From NCBI RefSeq assembly GCF_000307775.2, contig NZ_KK020677.1:709723-761677 (forward strand): 51,955 nucleotides of DNA. Direction: 5' to 3'. Position numbers and translations under genes: made by a program. This DNA is from Stutzerimonas stutzeri KOS6. Lineage in GTDB: Bacteria > Pseudomonadota > Gammaproteobacteria > Pseudomonadales > Pseudomonadaceae. Positions 27,500 to 38,223 of this stretch are shown one piece after another (position 1 is the stretch's first letter; the number at the start of each line of letters is the position of its first letter). The notes under the pieces were generated by a model, which was not told where the DNA came from, searched no databases, and was given only the letters and a program-made list of their open reading frames with translations.

Positions 27500-28048
27500 A
27501 TGAAGGTTTGCACGCTCATAGCCCTGCTGGCGCTTGCATTGCCGGCAGCGCAGGCATCGGCCAGCGAATGCCCGGCGCTGCTGCAGCATGAATTGCCCAA
27601 GCTGCGCTCCAAGGAAACCGTCGATCTGTGCAGCCAGTTCCAGGGCAAGGCCCTGATGGTGGTCAATACCGCCAGCCATTGCGGCTTCACCGGGCAGTTC
27701 AAGGGGCTCGAAGCACTCTATCAGCGTTACAAGAACGACGGCCTGGAGGTGCTCGGCGTGCCCTCGGATGACTTCTTCCAGGAGGCCGATGACGAGGCCG
27801 AGACGGCCGAGGTCTGCTACGTGAATTACGGTGTGACCTTCACCATGACCCAGACCCAGCCAGTGCGTGGCGGTGATGCTACTCCGCTGTTCCGCCAGTT
27901 GGCCGAGCAGGCCGGGCAGGCGCCGCGCTGGAATTTCTACAAGTACGTGGTGGATCGCGAAGGGCGCGTCGTCGCGCATTTTTCCAGCAAGGTGAAGCCG
28001 GACGATCCGCGCGTGATCGCTGCGGTAGAGAAGGCGTTGCAAAGGTAG
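27500..28048 (+). CDS. Periplasmic glutathione peroxidase family protein
   Basis: The 182-residue precursor has a signal peptide ([21 protein letters not shown]) and the glutathione-peroxidase core: [14 protein letters not shown] with the catalytic Cys61 in place of selenocysteine, [18 protein letters not shown], and [16 protein letters not shown] carrying the conserved Trp-Asn. It probably reduces peroxides using thioredoxin-like donors in the periplasm. The start at 27500 has CGGAGAA upstream; an earlier in-frame ATG at 27443 would put extra residues before the signal peptide. It is followed by a strong terminator. Confidence 0.9.
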   Translation: MKVCTLIALLALALPAAQASASECPALLQHELPKLRSKETVDLCSQFQGKALMVVNTASHCGFTGQFKGLEALYQRYKNDGLEVLGVPSDDFFQEADDEAETAEVCYVNYGVTFTMTQTQPVRGGDATPLFRQLAEQAGQAPRWNFYKYVVDREGRVVAHFSSKVKPDDPRVIAAVEKALQR

Positions 28049-28085
28049 AACGAAAAAGCCCCGGAGAACCGGGGCTTTTTCGTTC
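28048..28085. terminator. Bidirectional intrinsic terminator between gpx and fadL
   Basis: GAACGAAAAAGCCCCGG (28048-28064) pairs perfectly with CCGGGGCTTTTTCGTTC (28069-28085) around AGAA. A T run ends the stem on each strand, serving the convergent genes on both sides. Confidence 0.92.
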
Positions 28086-28095
28086 TTTCGCTACG

Positions 28096-29343
28096 TCAGA
28101 AGCGGTAGCTCAGAGCAGCGCCAAAGCCGTGGGCGCTGTTTTCGTAGGTGGCGTTGTAAAGGCCGCGGGTATTGGACTGACGGCGGACCTTCGTATCGTC
28201 TTCCCAGAGATAGGAGTAGGCCAGATCGACGGTAACGTCGTCGGTAGGGTTCCAGGCCAGGCCGAAGCTGACGGCAGTCCGATCTCCAGTAGGAATGCGC
28301 GGCGAGCGGTGCACGTTGTTGGTCGGGCTTTGATCAAAAGCTAAGCCGCTACGAAGCGTCCAAGTGCGGTTCAGCTTATAGGCCGCGCCGAGGGCGTAGG
28401 ACCATGTGTCGTGCCAATCTTGCTCTTCGACGATGGTTTGGACGGAGGTTGGGAGCATAGCCGACATGCCGTCGTTCTCGATGACGATGGCCTCGAAGCG
28501 GCTCCAGCGTGTCCACATGGCACCGGCGTACAGCGTCCAGTCATCGTTCAGTTCGTGGGTGAGGGACACGTCCACGGACTCGGGTGTGGTCAGGTCGAGT
28601 GAGGCATCGTACTTGCCCACGAAAGGCTCGAAGCCTGTGCCTGAGAGCTGGGTGTCGCCTTCCAGCTCGAACTCGACTTTAGAGTGGTAGGCGACGCCCA
28701 TGCGGGTCTCAGGAGTTATTTCGTAAAGCACGCCGGCGTTGAAGCCCATCGCCGTGTCGTCGCCCTTGACCTTGACTCGGCCGCCGTTAAGTGTCGCGCT
28801 CTGCAGTTCGCCATCGATGCGGTTGAACGTAGGGCCGAAGCCGATCGACAACTTGTCATTGAATCGATAGCTGACGGTGGGCTGCACCGTGATCACACGA
28901 ACTTCACTGTAGTCACCGAAAAAGCGGCCTTGGAAGCCGTTTTCATAATCCGTGATCATGCCGAACGGCACATATACACCTACGCCAGCGGCCCACTTAT
29001 CATCGATCGGTTTGACGTAGTAACCCATTGGCACTGCAGTGAACGGGACCATATCGCCATCGTTACTGCCCGTCGGGACCGGAGCACTGTTGGCATCCTC
29101 GATATCCGTCTTCGCATGAATCGCCGCCATACCGAAGCTGACTTCCTCACGCTTCAGGCGGGACATGCCGGCCGGGTTGCCGAACAGGGTGGTGGCATCG
29201 TCGGCGGAAGATGAGCGACCTGCGAAGGAGGTGCCCATGCCGCTGATGCTTTGCTCGTTGAGGGCGAAACCGGCGGCCATGACCTGGCTGGACAAGGCGC
29301 CTACGGCTACCGCAAGCGCGGTCTTCAACCATGTTGTTTTCAT
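28096..29343 (-). CDS. OmpP1/FadL-family outer membrane transport protein
   Basis: FadL-type porins take up long-chain fatty acids or aromatics. The 415-residue precursor has a signal peptide (MKTTWLKTALAVAVGALSSQVMA) and the mature N-terminal hatch AGFALNEQSISGMGTSFAGRSSSADDATTLFGNPAGMSRL, a family hallmark. Many amphipathic beta strands follow and the C-terminus ends in Phe (GAALSYRF), as for outer-membrane barrels. ATG 29343 is preferred over an upstream in-frame ATG because it starts the signal peptide. The 197 bases between this gene and sseA hold nothing I can name. Confidence 0.92.
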   Translation of the reverse strand: MKTTWLKTALAVAVGALSSQVMAAGFALNEQSISGMGTSFAGRSSSADDATTLFGNPAGMSRLKREEVSFGMAAIHAKTDIEDANSAPVPTGSNDGDMVPFTAVPMGYYVKPIDDKWAAGVGVYVPFGMITDYENGFQGRFFGDYSEVRVITVQPTVSYRFNDKLSIGFGPTFNRIDGELQSATLNGGRVKVKGDDTAMGFNAGVLYEITPETRMGVAYHSKVEFELEGDTQLSGTGFEPFVGKYDASLDLTTPESVDVSLTHELNDDWTLYAGAMWTRWSRFEAIVIENDGMSAMLPTSVQTIVEEQDWHDTWSYALGAAYKLNRTWTLRSGLAFDQSPTNNVHRSPRIPTGDRTAVSFGLAWNPTDDVTVDLAYSYLWEDDTKVRRQSNTRGLYNATYENSAHGFGAALSYRF

Positions 29344-29540
29344 TGTTCTACTACTCCGGGATAAAAGCGGGTCGGAACCTAGCAACTTTCTCGGACAGGT
29401 AGCAAGACAATGAATTGCAATTTTTCGTAAAGATGACGACTAACGGTTGTGAAAACAAATGTAACTTCGGTGAAACCGACGCGACCCATTGTGACTGGAC
29501 GGCCACGCTGCGCACGTCGCGCAGCGGGTCGCCTGGCCAG

Positions 29541-30386
29541 TCAGGCGCGCGGTCGCTGCGGGTCGGTGATCCACTCGCTCCATGAGCCCGGATACAGCGC
29601 CGCCAGCGGGTAGCCGGCCAGGCACAGCGCAAACAGATTGTGGCAGGCAGTGACGCCGGAGCCGCAATAGGCCACTGCGCTTTGCGGCGGCTTGTCGCCG
29701 AGCAGGCGAGCGAACCTGCTGCGTAGCTGTTCAGGGCAGAGGAAGCGCCCGTCGCCGTCCAGGTTTTCGCTGAACGGTGTGCAGGTCGCGCCGGGAATGT
29801 GCCCGCCGACTGGGTCGATGGGTTCTACCTCGCCAAGGAAGCGGGGCAGGGCCCGGGCGTCGAGCAGTGTCAACTGCGGACTTTCCAGGCGCTGCTGCAG
29901 GGAGGCGGCGTCAACGATCATGCTGCTGTCGGCGTGGCCGGAAAATTCGCCCGGCTCGCTCGTGGCTGGCAGGTCGTCCATTGGGAGTCCAGCCTCCCGC
30001 CAGGCTTTCAGGCCACCATCGAGCAAGTGGATACCCTCGCGTTTGCCGAGCCACAACAACAGCCACCACGCTCGTGCGGCGAATGCGCCAGGGCCGTCGT
30101 CATAAAGTACGATTTCGCTGTGCGCATTCACTCCCAAGCGGCGCAAGCGGCTCAGCAACTGTTCCGGTTCCGGCAACGGATGCCGGCCGGTCACGCCGGG
30201 CGTCACCGGGCCGGACAGGTCCTTCTCCAGATCGGCGAAACGGGCGCCAGGGATGTGCGATTGCCGGTGGCTGCGCTCGCCGTAGGTGGGGTCCTCCAGT
30301 GCGAACCGGCAATCCAGGATCAGCAGTTCAGGGTCATTCAGACGCTGGGCAAGCTGCGTGGCAGTGATGAGTTGGGCGAGAGGCAT
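29541..30386 (-). CDS. sseA: Thiosulfate/3-mercaptopyruvate sulfurtransferase
   Basis: A two-domain rhodanese of 281 residues. The N-terminal non-catalytic domain includes LLILDCRFALEDPTYGERSHRQSHIPGARF, and the C-terminal domain has the active-site Cys241 in AVAYCGSGVTACHN. The CGSGVTA loop points to 3-mercaptopyruvate specificity as in SseA. ATG 30386 has CAGGAG upstream. It is divergent from rnd; the two starts are 140 bases apart. Confidence 0.9.
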   Translation of the reverse strand: MPLAQLITATQLAQRLNDPELLILDCRFALEDPTYGERSHRQSHIPGARFADLEKDLSGPVTPGVTGRHPLPEPEQLLSRLRRLGVNAHSEIVLYDDGPGAFAARAWWLLLWLGKREGIHLLDGGLKAWREAGLPMDDLPATSEPGEFSGHADSSMIVDAASLQQRLESPQLTLLDARALPRFLGEVEPIDPVGGHIPGATCTPFSENLDGDGRFLCPEQLRSRFARLLGDKPPQSAVAYCGSGVTACHNLFALCLAGYPLAALYPGSWSEWITDPQRPRA

Positions 30387-30525
30387 CGGGCGACTCCTGA
30401 GCGAATGTTGCTGAACACTACCAGCGCGCGCGCCTGCCATGAATGCCCCGGCCGGTCGGGTGCCCGATATATACTGCACGCCTCGTTCGGCCGCGCGCCG
30501 GTCGTCAGCCGAAAAGGAGGGCCGT

Positions 30526-31650
30526 GTGGCCATCGAAACTCAATGGGTCCTGGATGATGAGCATCTGGCCCGCCTGTGCGCCGAATGGCGCCAGCTGCCT
30601 TATGTGGCAGTGGATACCGAATTCATGAGGGTCGATACCTTCTATCCCATCGCCGGGCTGGTGCAGGTCGGGGACGGCCGGCGCGCCTATCTGATCGACC
30701 CGCTGGCGGTGCGCAACTGGACAGCGTTCGCCGGTGTGCTGCAAGACCCTGCGGTGGTGAAGGTGCTGCATGCCTGCAGCGAGGATCTGGAGGTGCTGCT
30801 GCGCCTGACCGGCAGTCTTCCGCAACCGTTGTTCGATACCCAACTGGCGGCCGGTTACCTGAATATCGGTTTCTCCATGGGGTATTCACGGCTGGTCCAG
30901 GCCGTGCTCGGCATCGAATTGCCCAAGGGCGAGACGCGCTCGGACTGGCTGCAGCGACCTTTGAGCGAGATGCAGGTGCGCTACGCCGCCGAGGATGCCC
31001 AGCACCTGGCCGAACTTTATGAAGCGCTGTTGCCGAAGCTCTCCGAGGACAAGCGAGCCTGGCTGCTGGAGGATGGCGCCGAGCTGGTGGCCAACCTGCA
31101 GCGCGAATCCGATCCGGAGGAGGCGTATCGTGAGGTCAAACAGGCCTGGCGACTCAAGCCCCAGCAGTTGGCTGTGCTGAAGGCGCTGACCGCCTGGCGC
31201 GAGCGTCAGGCCCGGGCCCGCAACCAGCCGCGCAATCGCGTGCTGCGCGAGGCCAGCCTGTGGCCGCTGGCACGCACCCAGCCGCGCGACCTGGTGACGC
31301 TCGCACGAATAGACGAAATGCACCCGCGCACCGTGCGCCAGGACGGCGAGGCGTTGTTGGACATGATCCGCCAGGCAGCCGCCACGCCTGAGCAGGACTG
31401 GCCTGCAGTGTTGCCAGAGCCATTGCCGCTGGAGGTTTCGGCGCTGCTGAAGAAGCTGCGTGCGGTCGGCCAGCGTGAAGCGAAGGTGCTGGATATCGCG
31501 CCGGAGCTCATGCTGCGCAAGAAGACACTCGAGGCGCTGCTCAAAACCGGCTACCCCGACGGTCCCTATCAACTGCCCGAATCGCTGCGCGGCTGGCGCC
31601 GTGAGCGGATGGGGCAGGCCCTGCTCGATGTCCTGGAAAAACGATCATGA
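30526..31650 (+). CDS. rnd: Ribonuclease D
   Basis: RNase D trims the 3' ends of tRNA precursors. The 374-residue protein has DEDD exonuclease motifs ([33 protein letters not shown]) in residues 20-170 and HRDC domains in the C-terminal half. The start is the GTG at 30526 after AAGGAGG; an in-frame ATG upstream would cover this ribosome-binding site. It is coupled to ycgL by an ATGA overlap. Confidence 0.95.
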   Translation: MAIETQWVLDDEHLARLCAEWRQLPYVAVDTEFMRVDTFYPIAGLVQVGDGRRAYLIDPLAVRNWTAFAGVLQDPAVVKVLHACSEDLEVLLRLTGSLPQPLFDTQLAAGYLNIGFSMGYSRLVQAVLGIELPKGETRSDWLQRPLSEMQVRYAAEDAQHLAELYEALLPKLSEDKRAWLLEDGAELVANLQRESDPEEAYREVKQAWRLKPQQLAVLKALTAWRERQARARNQPRNRVLREASLWPLARTQPRDLVTLARIDEMHPRTVRQDGEALLDMIRQAAATPEQDWPAVLPEPLPLEVSALLKKLRAVGQREAKVLDIAPELMLRKKTLEALLKTGYPDGPYQLPESLRGWRRERMGQALLDVLEKRS

Positions 31651-31940
31651 AACTCATCTGTTCCATCTATAAAAGCCCACGCAAGGACGGAATGTACCTC
31701 TACGTCGAGAAGCGTGATGCACTCAAGCGTGTGCCTGAAGGCTTGCTCGCCGCATTCGGGCCGCCACAGCTGGCCTTCGAAATGGTTCTGACGCCCGAGC
31801 GGCAGTTGGCGCGCGAAGACATTTCCAAGGTGCTCACCAACATCGAGAAGCAGGGCTATCACCTGCAGATGCCGCCGGCCGAAGACGACTACATCGAGCA
31901 TCTGCCCGAAGAGCTGCTGCGGATGAATGATCCGATGTGA
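31647..31940 (+). CDS. YcgL domain protein
   Basis: A 97-residue protein of the YcgL family ([59 protein letters not shown]). The family is found next to rnd in Pseudomonas and has no settled function. Its ATG overlaps the rnd stop. Confidence 0.93.
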   Translation: MKLICSIYKSPRKDGMYLYVEKRDALKRVPEGLLAAFGPPQLAFEMVLTPERQLAREDISKVLTNIEKQGYHLQMPPAEDDYIEHLPEELLRMNDPM

Positions 31941-32026
31941 TCGCGCCGCAAACCCTGATCGAGAACAAGGTTCGTTGCCGCCATCGGGCTACGCTCTGCC
32001 GACCGTACACGTATAAGGAGACGGCG

Positions 32027-32434
32027 ATGAAAACGCGTTCTTTGATCATTGGTTCGGTAATGGCAGGTCTGGCGATGTCGGCTGGCGCTCAGCAGGCACC
32101 TGCCAGCGACAACGAGGCCTGGCAGCAGCACTGGCAGAAGATGCAGGAATACCGGCAGGCCTGGCAGTCCGCAAAGACGCCGGAAGAACGGCAGAAACTC
32201 CGCGATGAGCATTGGCAGAGCATGCAGTCCGGCATGGGCGTGATGGGCGGCTGCCCAATGGGCGGTCCCGGCGCAGGAATGGGCAAGCAGGGCGGCAAGG
32301 CGATGCCGGGCGCCATGGGTGGCGGTCGCATGATGGGCGCGCCTTCCAAGGAAATGCTCGACATGCGCATCCAGCACATGGAGCAGATGCTGGATCAGAT
32401 GCGTAGCCACCGGCAGATGCTCGACAAGCAATAA
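32027..32434 (+). CDS. Methionine- and glycine-rich secreted protein
   Basis: The 135-residue precursor has a signal peptide (MKTRSLIIGSVMAGLAMSAGA). A Gln/Trp-rich helix follows (EAWQQHWQKMQEYRQAWQSAKTPEERQKLRDEHW), then a Met/Gly segment with MGVMGGCPMGGPGAGMG and another helix (MLDMRIQHMEQMLDQM). Met-rich clusters can bind copper, but I do not recognise a named family. ATG 32027 follows AAGGAG. Confidence 0.8.
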   Translation: MKTRSLIIGSVMAGLAMSAGAQQAPASDNEAWQQHWQKMQEYRQAWQSAKTPEERQKLRDEHWQSMQSGMGVMGGCPMGGPGAGMGKQGGKAMPGAMGGGRMMGAPSKEMLDMRIQHMEQMLDQMRSHRQMLDKQ

Positions 32435-32445
32435 CCCGACGCGGG

Positions 32446-32468
32446 CCGTCTGCCTCTTCGGCAGACGG
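32446..32468. terminator. Hairpin after the Met-rich gene
   Basis: CCGTCTGCC (32446-32454) pairs with GGCAGACGG (32460-32468) around five bases. There is no T tract, so the call as a terminator is tentative. Confidence 0.45.
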
Positions 32469-32560
32469 TCGGTCCGCGGGCGGCGACTTCTGCCTGCCGG
32501 CTATTGGCCGGATATCCGGCAGTGGCTAGACTTGCCGGTTTTACCGGTAGTGACACTCAC

Positions 32561-33010
32561 ATGGCGGCCAAAGTCGAACCCTTCTGGATACGCAAGACCC
32601 TTGCCGAGCTCGACTCCGTCGAATGGGAATCGCTGTGCGACGGTTGCGGGCTCTGCTGCCTGCAGAAACTCGAAGACGAGGAAGACGGCGCCGTCTATTA
32701 CACACGCATTGCCTGCAAGCTGCTCGATCTGAAGACCTGCCGGTGCAGCGACTATCCCAACCGGCGTGCCAGCGTGCCGGATTGCGTTCAGCTGAATGCC
32801 TCGGATGCGGCCCAGTTCAAGTGGCTTCCACCCACCTGCGCGTACCGTCTGGTGGCCGAGCGCAAGGATCTGCCGCTCTGGCATCATCTGGTTTGTGGTG
32901 ACCCCGAGGCAGTGCATGTAGAACGGATTTCCCAGGCCGGCAGAATGCTCGCCGAAGGCAGCGTTGCCGAGGAGCACTGGGAAGACCATCTGATTTTTCG
33001 CGCCGGTTGA
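32561..33010 (+). CDS. YcgN family cysteine-cluster protein
   Basis: The 149-residue protein has the conserved cluster [16 protein letters not shown] and [24 protein letters not shown] of the YcgN/UPF0260 family, which probably binds zinc or an Fe-S cluster. It lies in the usual rnd-ycgL-ycgN neighbourhood. The ATG at 32561 has only a weak ribosome-binding site. Confidence 0.92.
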   Translation: MAAKVEPFWIRKTLAELDSVEWESLCDGCGLCCLQKLEDEEDGAVYYTRIACKLLDLKTCRCSDYPNRRASVPDCVQLNASDAAQFKWLPPTCAYRLVAERKDLPLWHHLVCGDPEAVHVERISQAGRMLAEGSVAEEHWEDHLIFRAG

Positions 33011-33085
33011 ATCTACTCGTCCCTTGCATCGTCTCAAGGCCGGCAAACCCCCTGCGCTTACCCGATTCCCTGGAGTTTTTCTTCG

Positions 33086-34306
33086 ATGCTAGCCCGACTG
33101 TTGTCGCTGTCTGCCCTCGTCGTTTTCGTTTGCGCTCAGGCTCATGCGGCCAAGCGAGTCGACCTGGACTATCACGTGCGCTTTCTGCCTGAAGAGGATC
33201 AGGCTGAAGTGCAACTGATTCTCGAGAAGGGCGAAGTGGTGCGCCGCCTGGAGTTCAATCTGGGCGACGACGGCTATTACAGCCATTTCGAAGCCGACGG
33301 CGAGTGGCAGCAGGATACGCCGCAGCGCGGTACCTGGCGGCCCGCCCAGGGCAAGGCGCAGCTCAGCTATCGCGTGCGCATCAGTCATCCGCGTGCCAAC
33401 GGCCGCTACGATGCACGGATGACCAGCGACTGGGCCCTGTTTCGTGGCGATGACCTGGTGCCGCCGGCCCGGCTGGACCAGGAGGACGGCGTGACGCTGG
33501 TGTCGCGTATCACCTTCGAACTCCCGGACGGCTGGAAAAGCATCGAGACCGGCTGGCCCCGCGTCGGCAAGAATCGTTTTCGGGTCGACAACCGGGAGCG
33601 GCTATTCGACCGTCCGACCGGCTGGATGCTGGCGGGCAAGCTGGGGACTCGTCGCGCCAGCCTCGGCGAAACCGACGTCACCATCGCTGCTCCTGTCGGC
33701 GAAGGCGTCCGGCGTATGGATATCCTGACGATGCTGACGTTTGTCTGGCCGCAGGTACAAAACGTTTTTCCACGCGATCCGGCGAAGCTGCTGATCGTCG
33801 GTGCCGGCGACCCGATGTGGCGTGGCGGCCTGTCCGGCCCGAATTCGCTCTATATGCATGCCGATCGGCCAATGGTCAGCGAAAACGGGACCAGTTCGCT
33901 GGTGCACGAGCTGGTCCATGTGTTCAGCCGGATAAAGGACACGGACCGCAGCGACTGGATCAGCGAAGGCCTCGCCGAGTACTACGCCATCGAGCTGGTG
34001 CGGCGCGCCGGTGGCATGAGCGAGGATCGCTACCAGGCAGTGCGTGAAAACCTGACGAAGTGGAGCCGCAAGGTCGACAGTCTGCGCACCGAGCGCTCCA
34101 GCGGGCCGGTCACCGCCCGCGCAGTGCTGCTGTTGCAGGAGCTGGACAAGGAAATTCGCCAGCGCAGCAAGAGTCGGCATTCGCTCGACGACGTCAGTCG
34201 TGGCTTGATGCGCATGGATGCCGTCAGTACCGATAATTTCGTCGAAATGACGGAAACCCTGCTCGGCGGCGGCTCGAAGGTGCTCGACACGCGCCTGCTA
34301 CGCTGA
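33086..34306 (+). CDS. Secreted HExxH metallopeptidase, M61-like
   Basis: The 406-residue precursor has a signal peptide ([21 protein letters not shown]) and a beta-rich N-terminal half. The zinc site follows: HELVH (274-278) and, 16 residues on, the third ligand Glu in [10 protein letters not shown] (291-300). This layout resembles glycyl-aminopeptidase-like (M61) and related gluzincin proteins. The substrate is unknown. It could be a non-M61 gluzincin, because the PDZ domain common in M61 is absent. Confidence 0.78.
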   Translation: MLARLLSLSALVVFVCAQAHAAKRVDLDYHVRFLPEEDQAEVQLILEKGEVVRRLEFNLGDDGYYSHFEADGEWQQDTPQRGTWRPAQGKAQLSYRVRISHPRANGRYDARMTSDWALFRGDDLVPPARLDQEDGVTLVSRITFELPDGWKSIETGWPRVGKNRFRVDNRERLFDRPTGWMLAGKLGTRRASLGETDVTIAAPVGEGVRRMDILTMLTFVWPQVQNVFPRDPAKLLIVGAGDPMWRGGLSGPNSLYMHADRPMVSENGTSSLVHELVHVFSRIKDTDRSDWISEGLAEYYAIELVRRAGGMSEDRYQAVRENLTKWSRKVDSLRTERSSGPVTARAVLLLQELDKEIRQRSKSRHSLDDVSRGLMRMDAVSTDNFVEMTETLLGGGSKVLDTRLLR

Positions 34307-34352
34307 TTGCGCCGCCGCGTTGCGAAACCTGCCCGCTCCCCAAGGACATCTC

Positions 34353-35369
34353 ATGACCATCATCGACCTGCGCAGCGACACCGTTACCCAGCCCACGACA
34401 GCAATGCGCGAGGCGATGCTTGGCGCTGAAACCGGCGACGATGTCTATGCCGAGGACCCGACCGTCAGCCGTCTCGAGTGCCGGCTCGCCGCGGACTTGG
34501 GCTTCGCCGCGGGCCTGTTCGTTCCTTCCGGCACCATGAGCAACCTGCTGGGCTTGATGGCGCACTGCGAGCGCGGCGACGAATACATCGTTGGCCAGCA
34601 GGCGCATACCTATAAGTACGAGGGCGGCGGGGCCGCCGTGCTCGGCTCGATCCAGCCGCAGCCGATTGAGATGGAAGCCGATGGAACGCTGGACCTGGCG
34701 CGCGTCGAGGCGGCCATCAAGCCGGACAATTTCCATTTCGCCCGCAGCCGCTTGCTGGCCCTGGAAAACACCATGCAGGGCAAGGTGTTGCCGCTGGAGT
34801 ATCTGGCCGCTGCGCGTGAACTCAGTCAGCGCCACGGCCTGGCCTTGCATCTGGATGGAGCACGGCTGTTCAGCGCTGCGGTTAAGCTCGGCTGCGATGC
34901 GCGCGAAATCACCCGCCACTTCGATACGGTTTCCGTCTGTCTGTCCAAGGGCCTGGGCGCGCCGGTCGGTTCGGTGCTGTGCGGCAGCGACGCGTTCATC
35001 GCCAAGGCGCGGCGCCTGCGCAAGATGGTGGGTGGCGGCATGCGCCAGGCTGGCATCCTGGCCGCCGCTGGCTTGTACGCGCTGGAGCACAACATCAAGC
35101 GGCTGGGCGACGACCATCGGCGTGCGGAGTGGCTCGGCAACGAGCTGGCAGCGCTCGGCTTCAGCGTGGAGCCGGTGCAGACCAACATGGTCTACGTGGA
35201 CATGGGCGACCAGGCCGCGGCGCTGACGGCTTTCTGTGCGCAGCGCGGCATCCGCCTGACATCCGGGTCGCAGCTGCGCCTGGTTACGCATATGGATGTG
35301 CACGACGAACATGTTCCGGTGGTGGTAAGCGCATTCGCCGAATTCGCCGAAAACATGAGCCGCAGCTGA
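34353..35369 (+). CDS. ltaE: Low-specificity L-threonine aldolase
   Basis: This PLP enzyme splits threonine or allo-threonine to glycine and acetaldehyde. The 338-residue protein has [19 protein letters not shown] at the N-terminus, the catalytic-region histidine in [24 protein letters not shown] and the PLP lysine at Lys199 ([14 protein letters not shown]). ATG 34353 has AAGGA upstream. It stands alone between the M61-like peptidase gene and alaS. Confidence 0.94.
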   Translation: MTIIDLRSDTVTQPTTAMREAMLGAETGDDVYAEDPTVSRLECRLAADLGFAAGLFVPSGTMSNLLGLMAHCERGDEYIVGQQAHTYKYEGGGAAVLGSIQPQPIEMEADGTLDLARVEAAIKPDNFHFARSRLLALENTMQGKVLPLEYLAAARELSQRHGLALHLDGARLFSAAVKLGCDAREITRHFDTVSVCLSKGLGAPVGSVLCGSDAFIAKARRLRKMVGGGMRQAGILAAAGLYALEHNIKRLGDDHRRAEWLGNELAALGFSVEPVQTNMVYVDMGDQAAALTAFCAQRGIRLTSGSQLRLVTHMDVHDEHVPVVVSAFAEFAENMSRS

Positions 35370-35539
35370 CGTCGAATTGCTTGATTCAATCGCCTTTATC
35401 CCCTATACCCGGCGCGCAGGGCCGATATAATGCGGCCCTTTGCCGGCTATCCGTTGGGTAGTTGCGAACCGGCTTTCGGTGGTCTCGCCTCGCCGTGTCG
35501 TTTTGCAGCCGTTCGGCCGCAGTCCTCTGGAAGAAATCT

Positions 35540-38164
35540 ATGAAAAGCGCAGAAATCCGTGAAGCCTTCCTCCGCTTCTTCGAAGAGAAGGGCCACACTC
35601 GCGTGGCCTCCAGTTCGCTGATCCCGGCGAACGACCCGACCCTGTTGTTCACCAACGCCGGCATGAACCAGTTCAAGGACTGCTTCCTCGGCCTGGAGAA
35701 GCGCGCCTACACCCGCGCCACCACCAGCCAGAAGTGCGTGCGTGCCGGCGGCAAGCACAACGACCTGGAGAACGTCGGCTACACCGCGCGTCACCATACC
35801 TTCTTCGAGATGCTCGGCAACTTCAGTTTCGGCGACTACTTCAAGCGCGATGCGATTACCTACGCCTGGGAGTTCCTCACGTCCGAGAAGTGGCTGAACC
35901 TGCCCAAGGAGAAGCTCTGGGTCACCGTCTACGCCAGCGACGACGAGGCCTACGACATCTGGACGAAGGAAGTCGGCGTGCCGGCCGAGCGCATGGTGCG
36001 TATCGGTGACAACAAGGGCGCTCCATATGCCTCGGACAACTTCTGGGCGATGGGCGACACCGGTCCGTGCGGCCCTTGCACCGAGATTTTCTTCGACCAT
36101 GGCGAGCACATCTGGGGCGGCCCGCCCGGCTCGCCGGAGGAAGATGGCGATCGCTACATCGAGATCTGGAATAACGTCTTCATGCAGTTCAATCGGACGG
36201 CCGATGGCGTGATGCATCCGCTACCGGCGCCGAGTGTCGACACCGGCATGGGCCTGGAGCGCATCAGTGCGGTCCTGCAGCACGTCAACTCCAACTACGA
36301 GATCGACCTCTTCCAGAGCCTGCTGAACGCCGCGGCCGAGGCCATCGGCTGCCGCAACGAAGGCCAGGCATCGCTGAAGGTCGTCGCCGACCACATCCGC
36401 TCCTGCGGCTTCCTGATCGCCGACGGCGTGACCCCGTCCAACGAAGGGCGCGGCTACGTGCTGCGCCGCATCATTCGTCGCGCCTGCCGTCACGGCAACA
36501 AGCTCGGCGCCAAGGGCAGCTTCTTCCATCGCATCGTGACTGCGCTGGCGGCGGAAATGGGCGATGCCTTCCCCGAGCTCAAGCAGCAGCAGGCGCACAT
36601 CGAGCGCGTACTGAAGAACGAGGAAGAGCAGTTCGCCAAGACCCTGGAGCAGGGCCTGAAGATTCTCGAGCAGGATCTGGCAGGGCTTGCCGGCAGCGTC
36701 ATACCCGGTGAAGTGGTATTCAAGCTGTACGACACCTACGGTTTCCCGGTGGACCTGACCGGCGACATCGCCCGCGAGCGCAACCTGACTCTCGACGAAG
36801 CCGGCTTCGAGCGCGAAATGCAGGCCCAGCGCGAGCGTGCGCGTTCGGCCAGCGCCTTCGGCATGGACTACAACAGCCTGGTCAAGGTTGAAGGGGAGAC
36901 ACGTTTCACCGGTTACCAGGGTACTTCCGGCAACGGCAAGGTGTTGGCCTTGTTCAAGGAGGGCGTGGTAGTCGACAGCCTGAGCGCGGGCGAGGAGGGC
37001 GTGGTGGTGCTCGATCAGACGCCGTTCTATGCCGAGTCCGGTGGCCAGATCGGTGACTGCGGTTATCTCGAGGCTCAGGGATTGCGTTTCGACGTCCGTG
37101 ACACCAGCAAGGCCGGCGGTGCTTTCCTGCACCACGGTATCCTCGACAGCGGCACGCTGCGAGTCGGTGCCGAGGTGGAAGCCACCGTGGACTCCTCGGT
37201 GCGCCAGGCCACTGCGCTCAACCACTCGGCCACGCACCTGCTGCATGCAGCGCTGCGCGAGATACTCGGCGAACATGTGAGCCAGAAGGGCTCGCTGGTG
37301 GACAGCCAGCGGCTGCGCTTCGACTTCAGTCACTTCGAGGCGATCAGGCCCGAACAGCTGCGAGCGCTGGAAGATCGCGTCAACGCCGAGATCCGCCGCA
37401 ACTCCGCAGTGGAGATCGAAGAGACCGACATCGAGTCTGCCAAAACCAAGGGCGCGATGGCGCTGTTCGGTGAAAAGTACGGCGACACCGTCCGGGTGCT
37501 GACCATGGGTGGCGGTTTCTCGGTCGAGTTGTGCGGTGGCACTCACGTAAATCGGACCGGCGACATCGGGCTGTTCAAGATCACCAGCGAAGGTGGCGTG
37601 GCGGCCGGTGTGCGGCGGATCGAGGCCGTTACCGGAGCGCAGGCCCTGGTCTATCTGAACCAGGCCGAAGAACAGCTCAAGGAGGCCGCGAGTCTGCTCA
37701 AGGGCAGTCGTGACAACCTGCTGGACAAGCTCGGCGGTATCCTCGAACGCAACCGCCAGCTGGAGAAGGAGCTCGAGCAGCTCAAGGCCAAGGCCGCCAG
37801 CGCCGCGGGCAATGATCTGGCTGCGTCGGCAGTGGAGGTCAAGGGTGTGCGTGTGCTCGCGGCGCGTCAGGATGGGCTCGACGGCAAGGCATTGCTTGCG
37901 CTGGTCGATCAGCTGAAGAACAAGCTGGGTAGCGCCGTCATCCTGCTGGGGGGGGTGCAGGACGACAAGGTGGTGCTGGTCGCTGGCGTGACTCAGGACC
38001 TGACCTCTCGCCTGAAGGCCGGTGACCTGATGAAGCAGGCTGCTGCAGCAGTGGGTGGCAAGGGTGGTGGTCGTCCCGACATGGCGCAAGGTGGCGGCAG
38101 CGAGCCGGCCAGGCTGGATGATGCGCTGGCGCTGGCCCGCCCGTTCGCAGAGCAGGCGCTTTGA
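35540..38164 (+). CDS. alaS: Alanyl-tRNA synthetase
   Basis: AlaRS charges tRNA-Ala. The 874-residue enzyme has the class II core from [20 protein letters not shown], motif 2 around [35 protein letters not shown], the zinc-dependent editing domain with [12 protein letters not shown] and [13 protein letters not shown], and a C-terminal coiled-coil plus C-Ala domain with [16 protein letters not shown] 35540 is the conserved start. The alaS-lysC-csrA order is standard for Pseudomonas. Confidence 0.98.
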   Translation: MKSAEIREAFLRFFEEKGHTRVASSSLIPANDPTLLFTNAGMNQFKDCFLGLEKRAYTRATTSQKCVRAGGKHNDLENVGYTARHHTFFEMLGNFSFGDYFKRDAITYAWEFLTSEKWLNLPKEKLWVTVYASDDEAYDIWTKEVGVPAERMVRIGDNKGAPYASDNFWAMGDTGPCGPCTEIFFDHGEHIWGGPPGSPEEDGDRYIEIWNNVFMQFNRTADGVMHPLPAPSVDTGMGLERISAVLQHVNSNYEIDLFQSLLNAAAEAIGCRNEGQASLKVVADHIRSCGFLIADGVTPSNEGRGYVLRRIIRRACRHGNKLGAKGSFFHRIVTALAAEMGDAFPELKQQQAHIERVLKNEEEQFAKTLEQGLKILEQDLAGLAGSVIPGEVVFKLYDTYGFPVDLTGDIARERNLTLDEAGFEREMQAQRERARSASAFGMDYNSLVKVEGETRFTGYQGTSGNGKVLALFKEGVVVDSLSAGEEGVVVLDQTPFYAESGGQIGDCGYLEAQGLRFDVRDTSKAGGAFLHHGILDSGTLRVGAEVEATVDSSVRQATALNHSATHLLHAALREILGEHVSQKGSLVDSQRLRFDFSHFEAIRPEQLRALEDRVNAEIRRNSAVEIEETDIESAKTKGAMALFGEKYGDTVRVLTMGGGFSVELCGGTHVNRTGDIGLFKITSEGGVAAGVRRIEAVTGAQALVYLNQAEEQLKEAASLLKGSRDNLLDKLGGILERNRQLEKELEQLKAKAASAAGNDLAASAVEVKGVRVLAARQDGLDGKALLALVDQLKNKLGSAVILLGGVQDDKVVLVAGVTQDLTSRLKAGDLMKQAAAAVGGKGGGRPDMAQGGGSEPARLDDALALARPFAEQAL

Positions 38165-38223
38165 TCGTGTTGTCGAGTTCGTTTGTTTAATGATCGCCCC
38201 TAGCGGGCTTTAGGCGGCTAACA

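Noticed and set aside
36221..38089. Long open frame (622 codons) opposite alaS
   Set aside because: Shadow of a conserved essential gene; no recognisable protein features.
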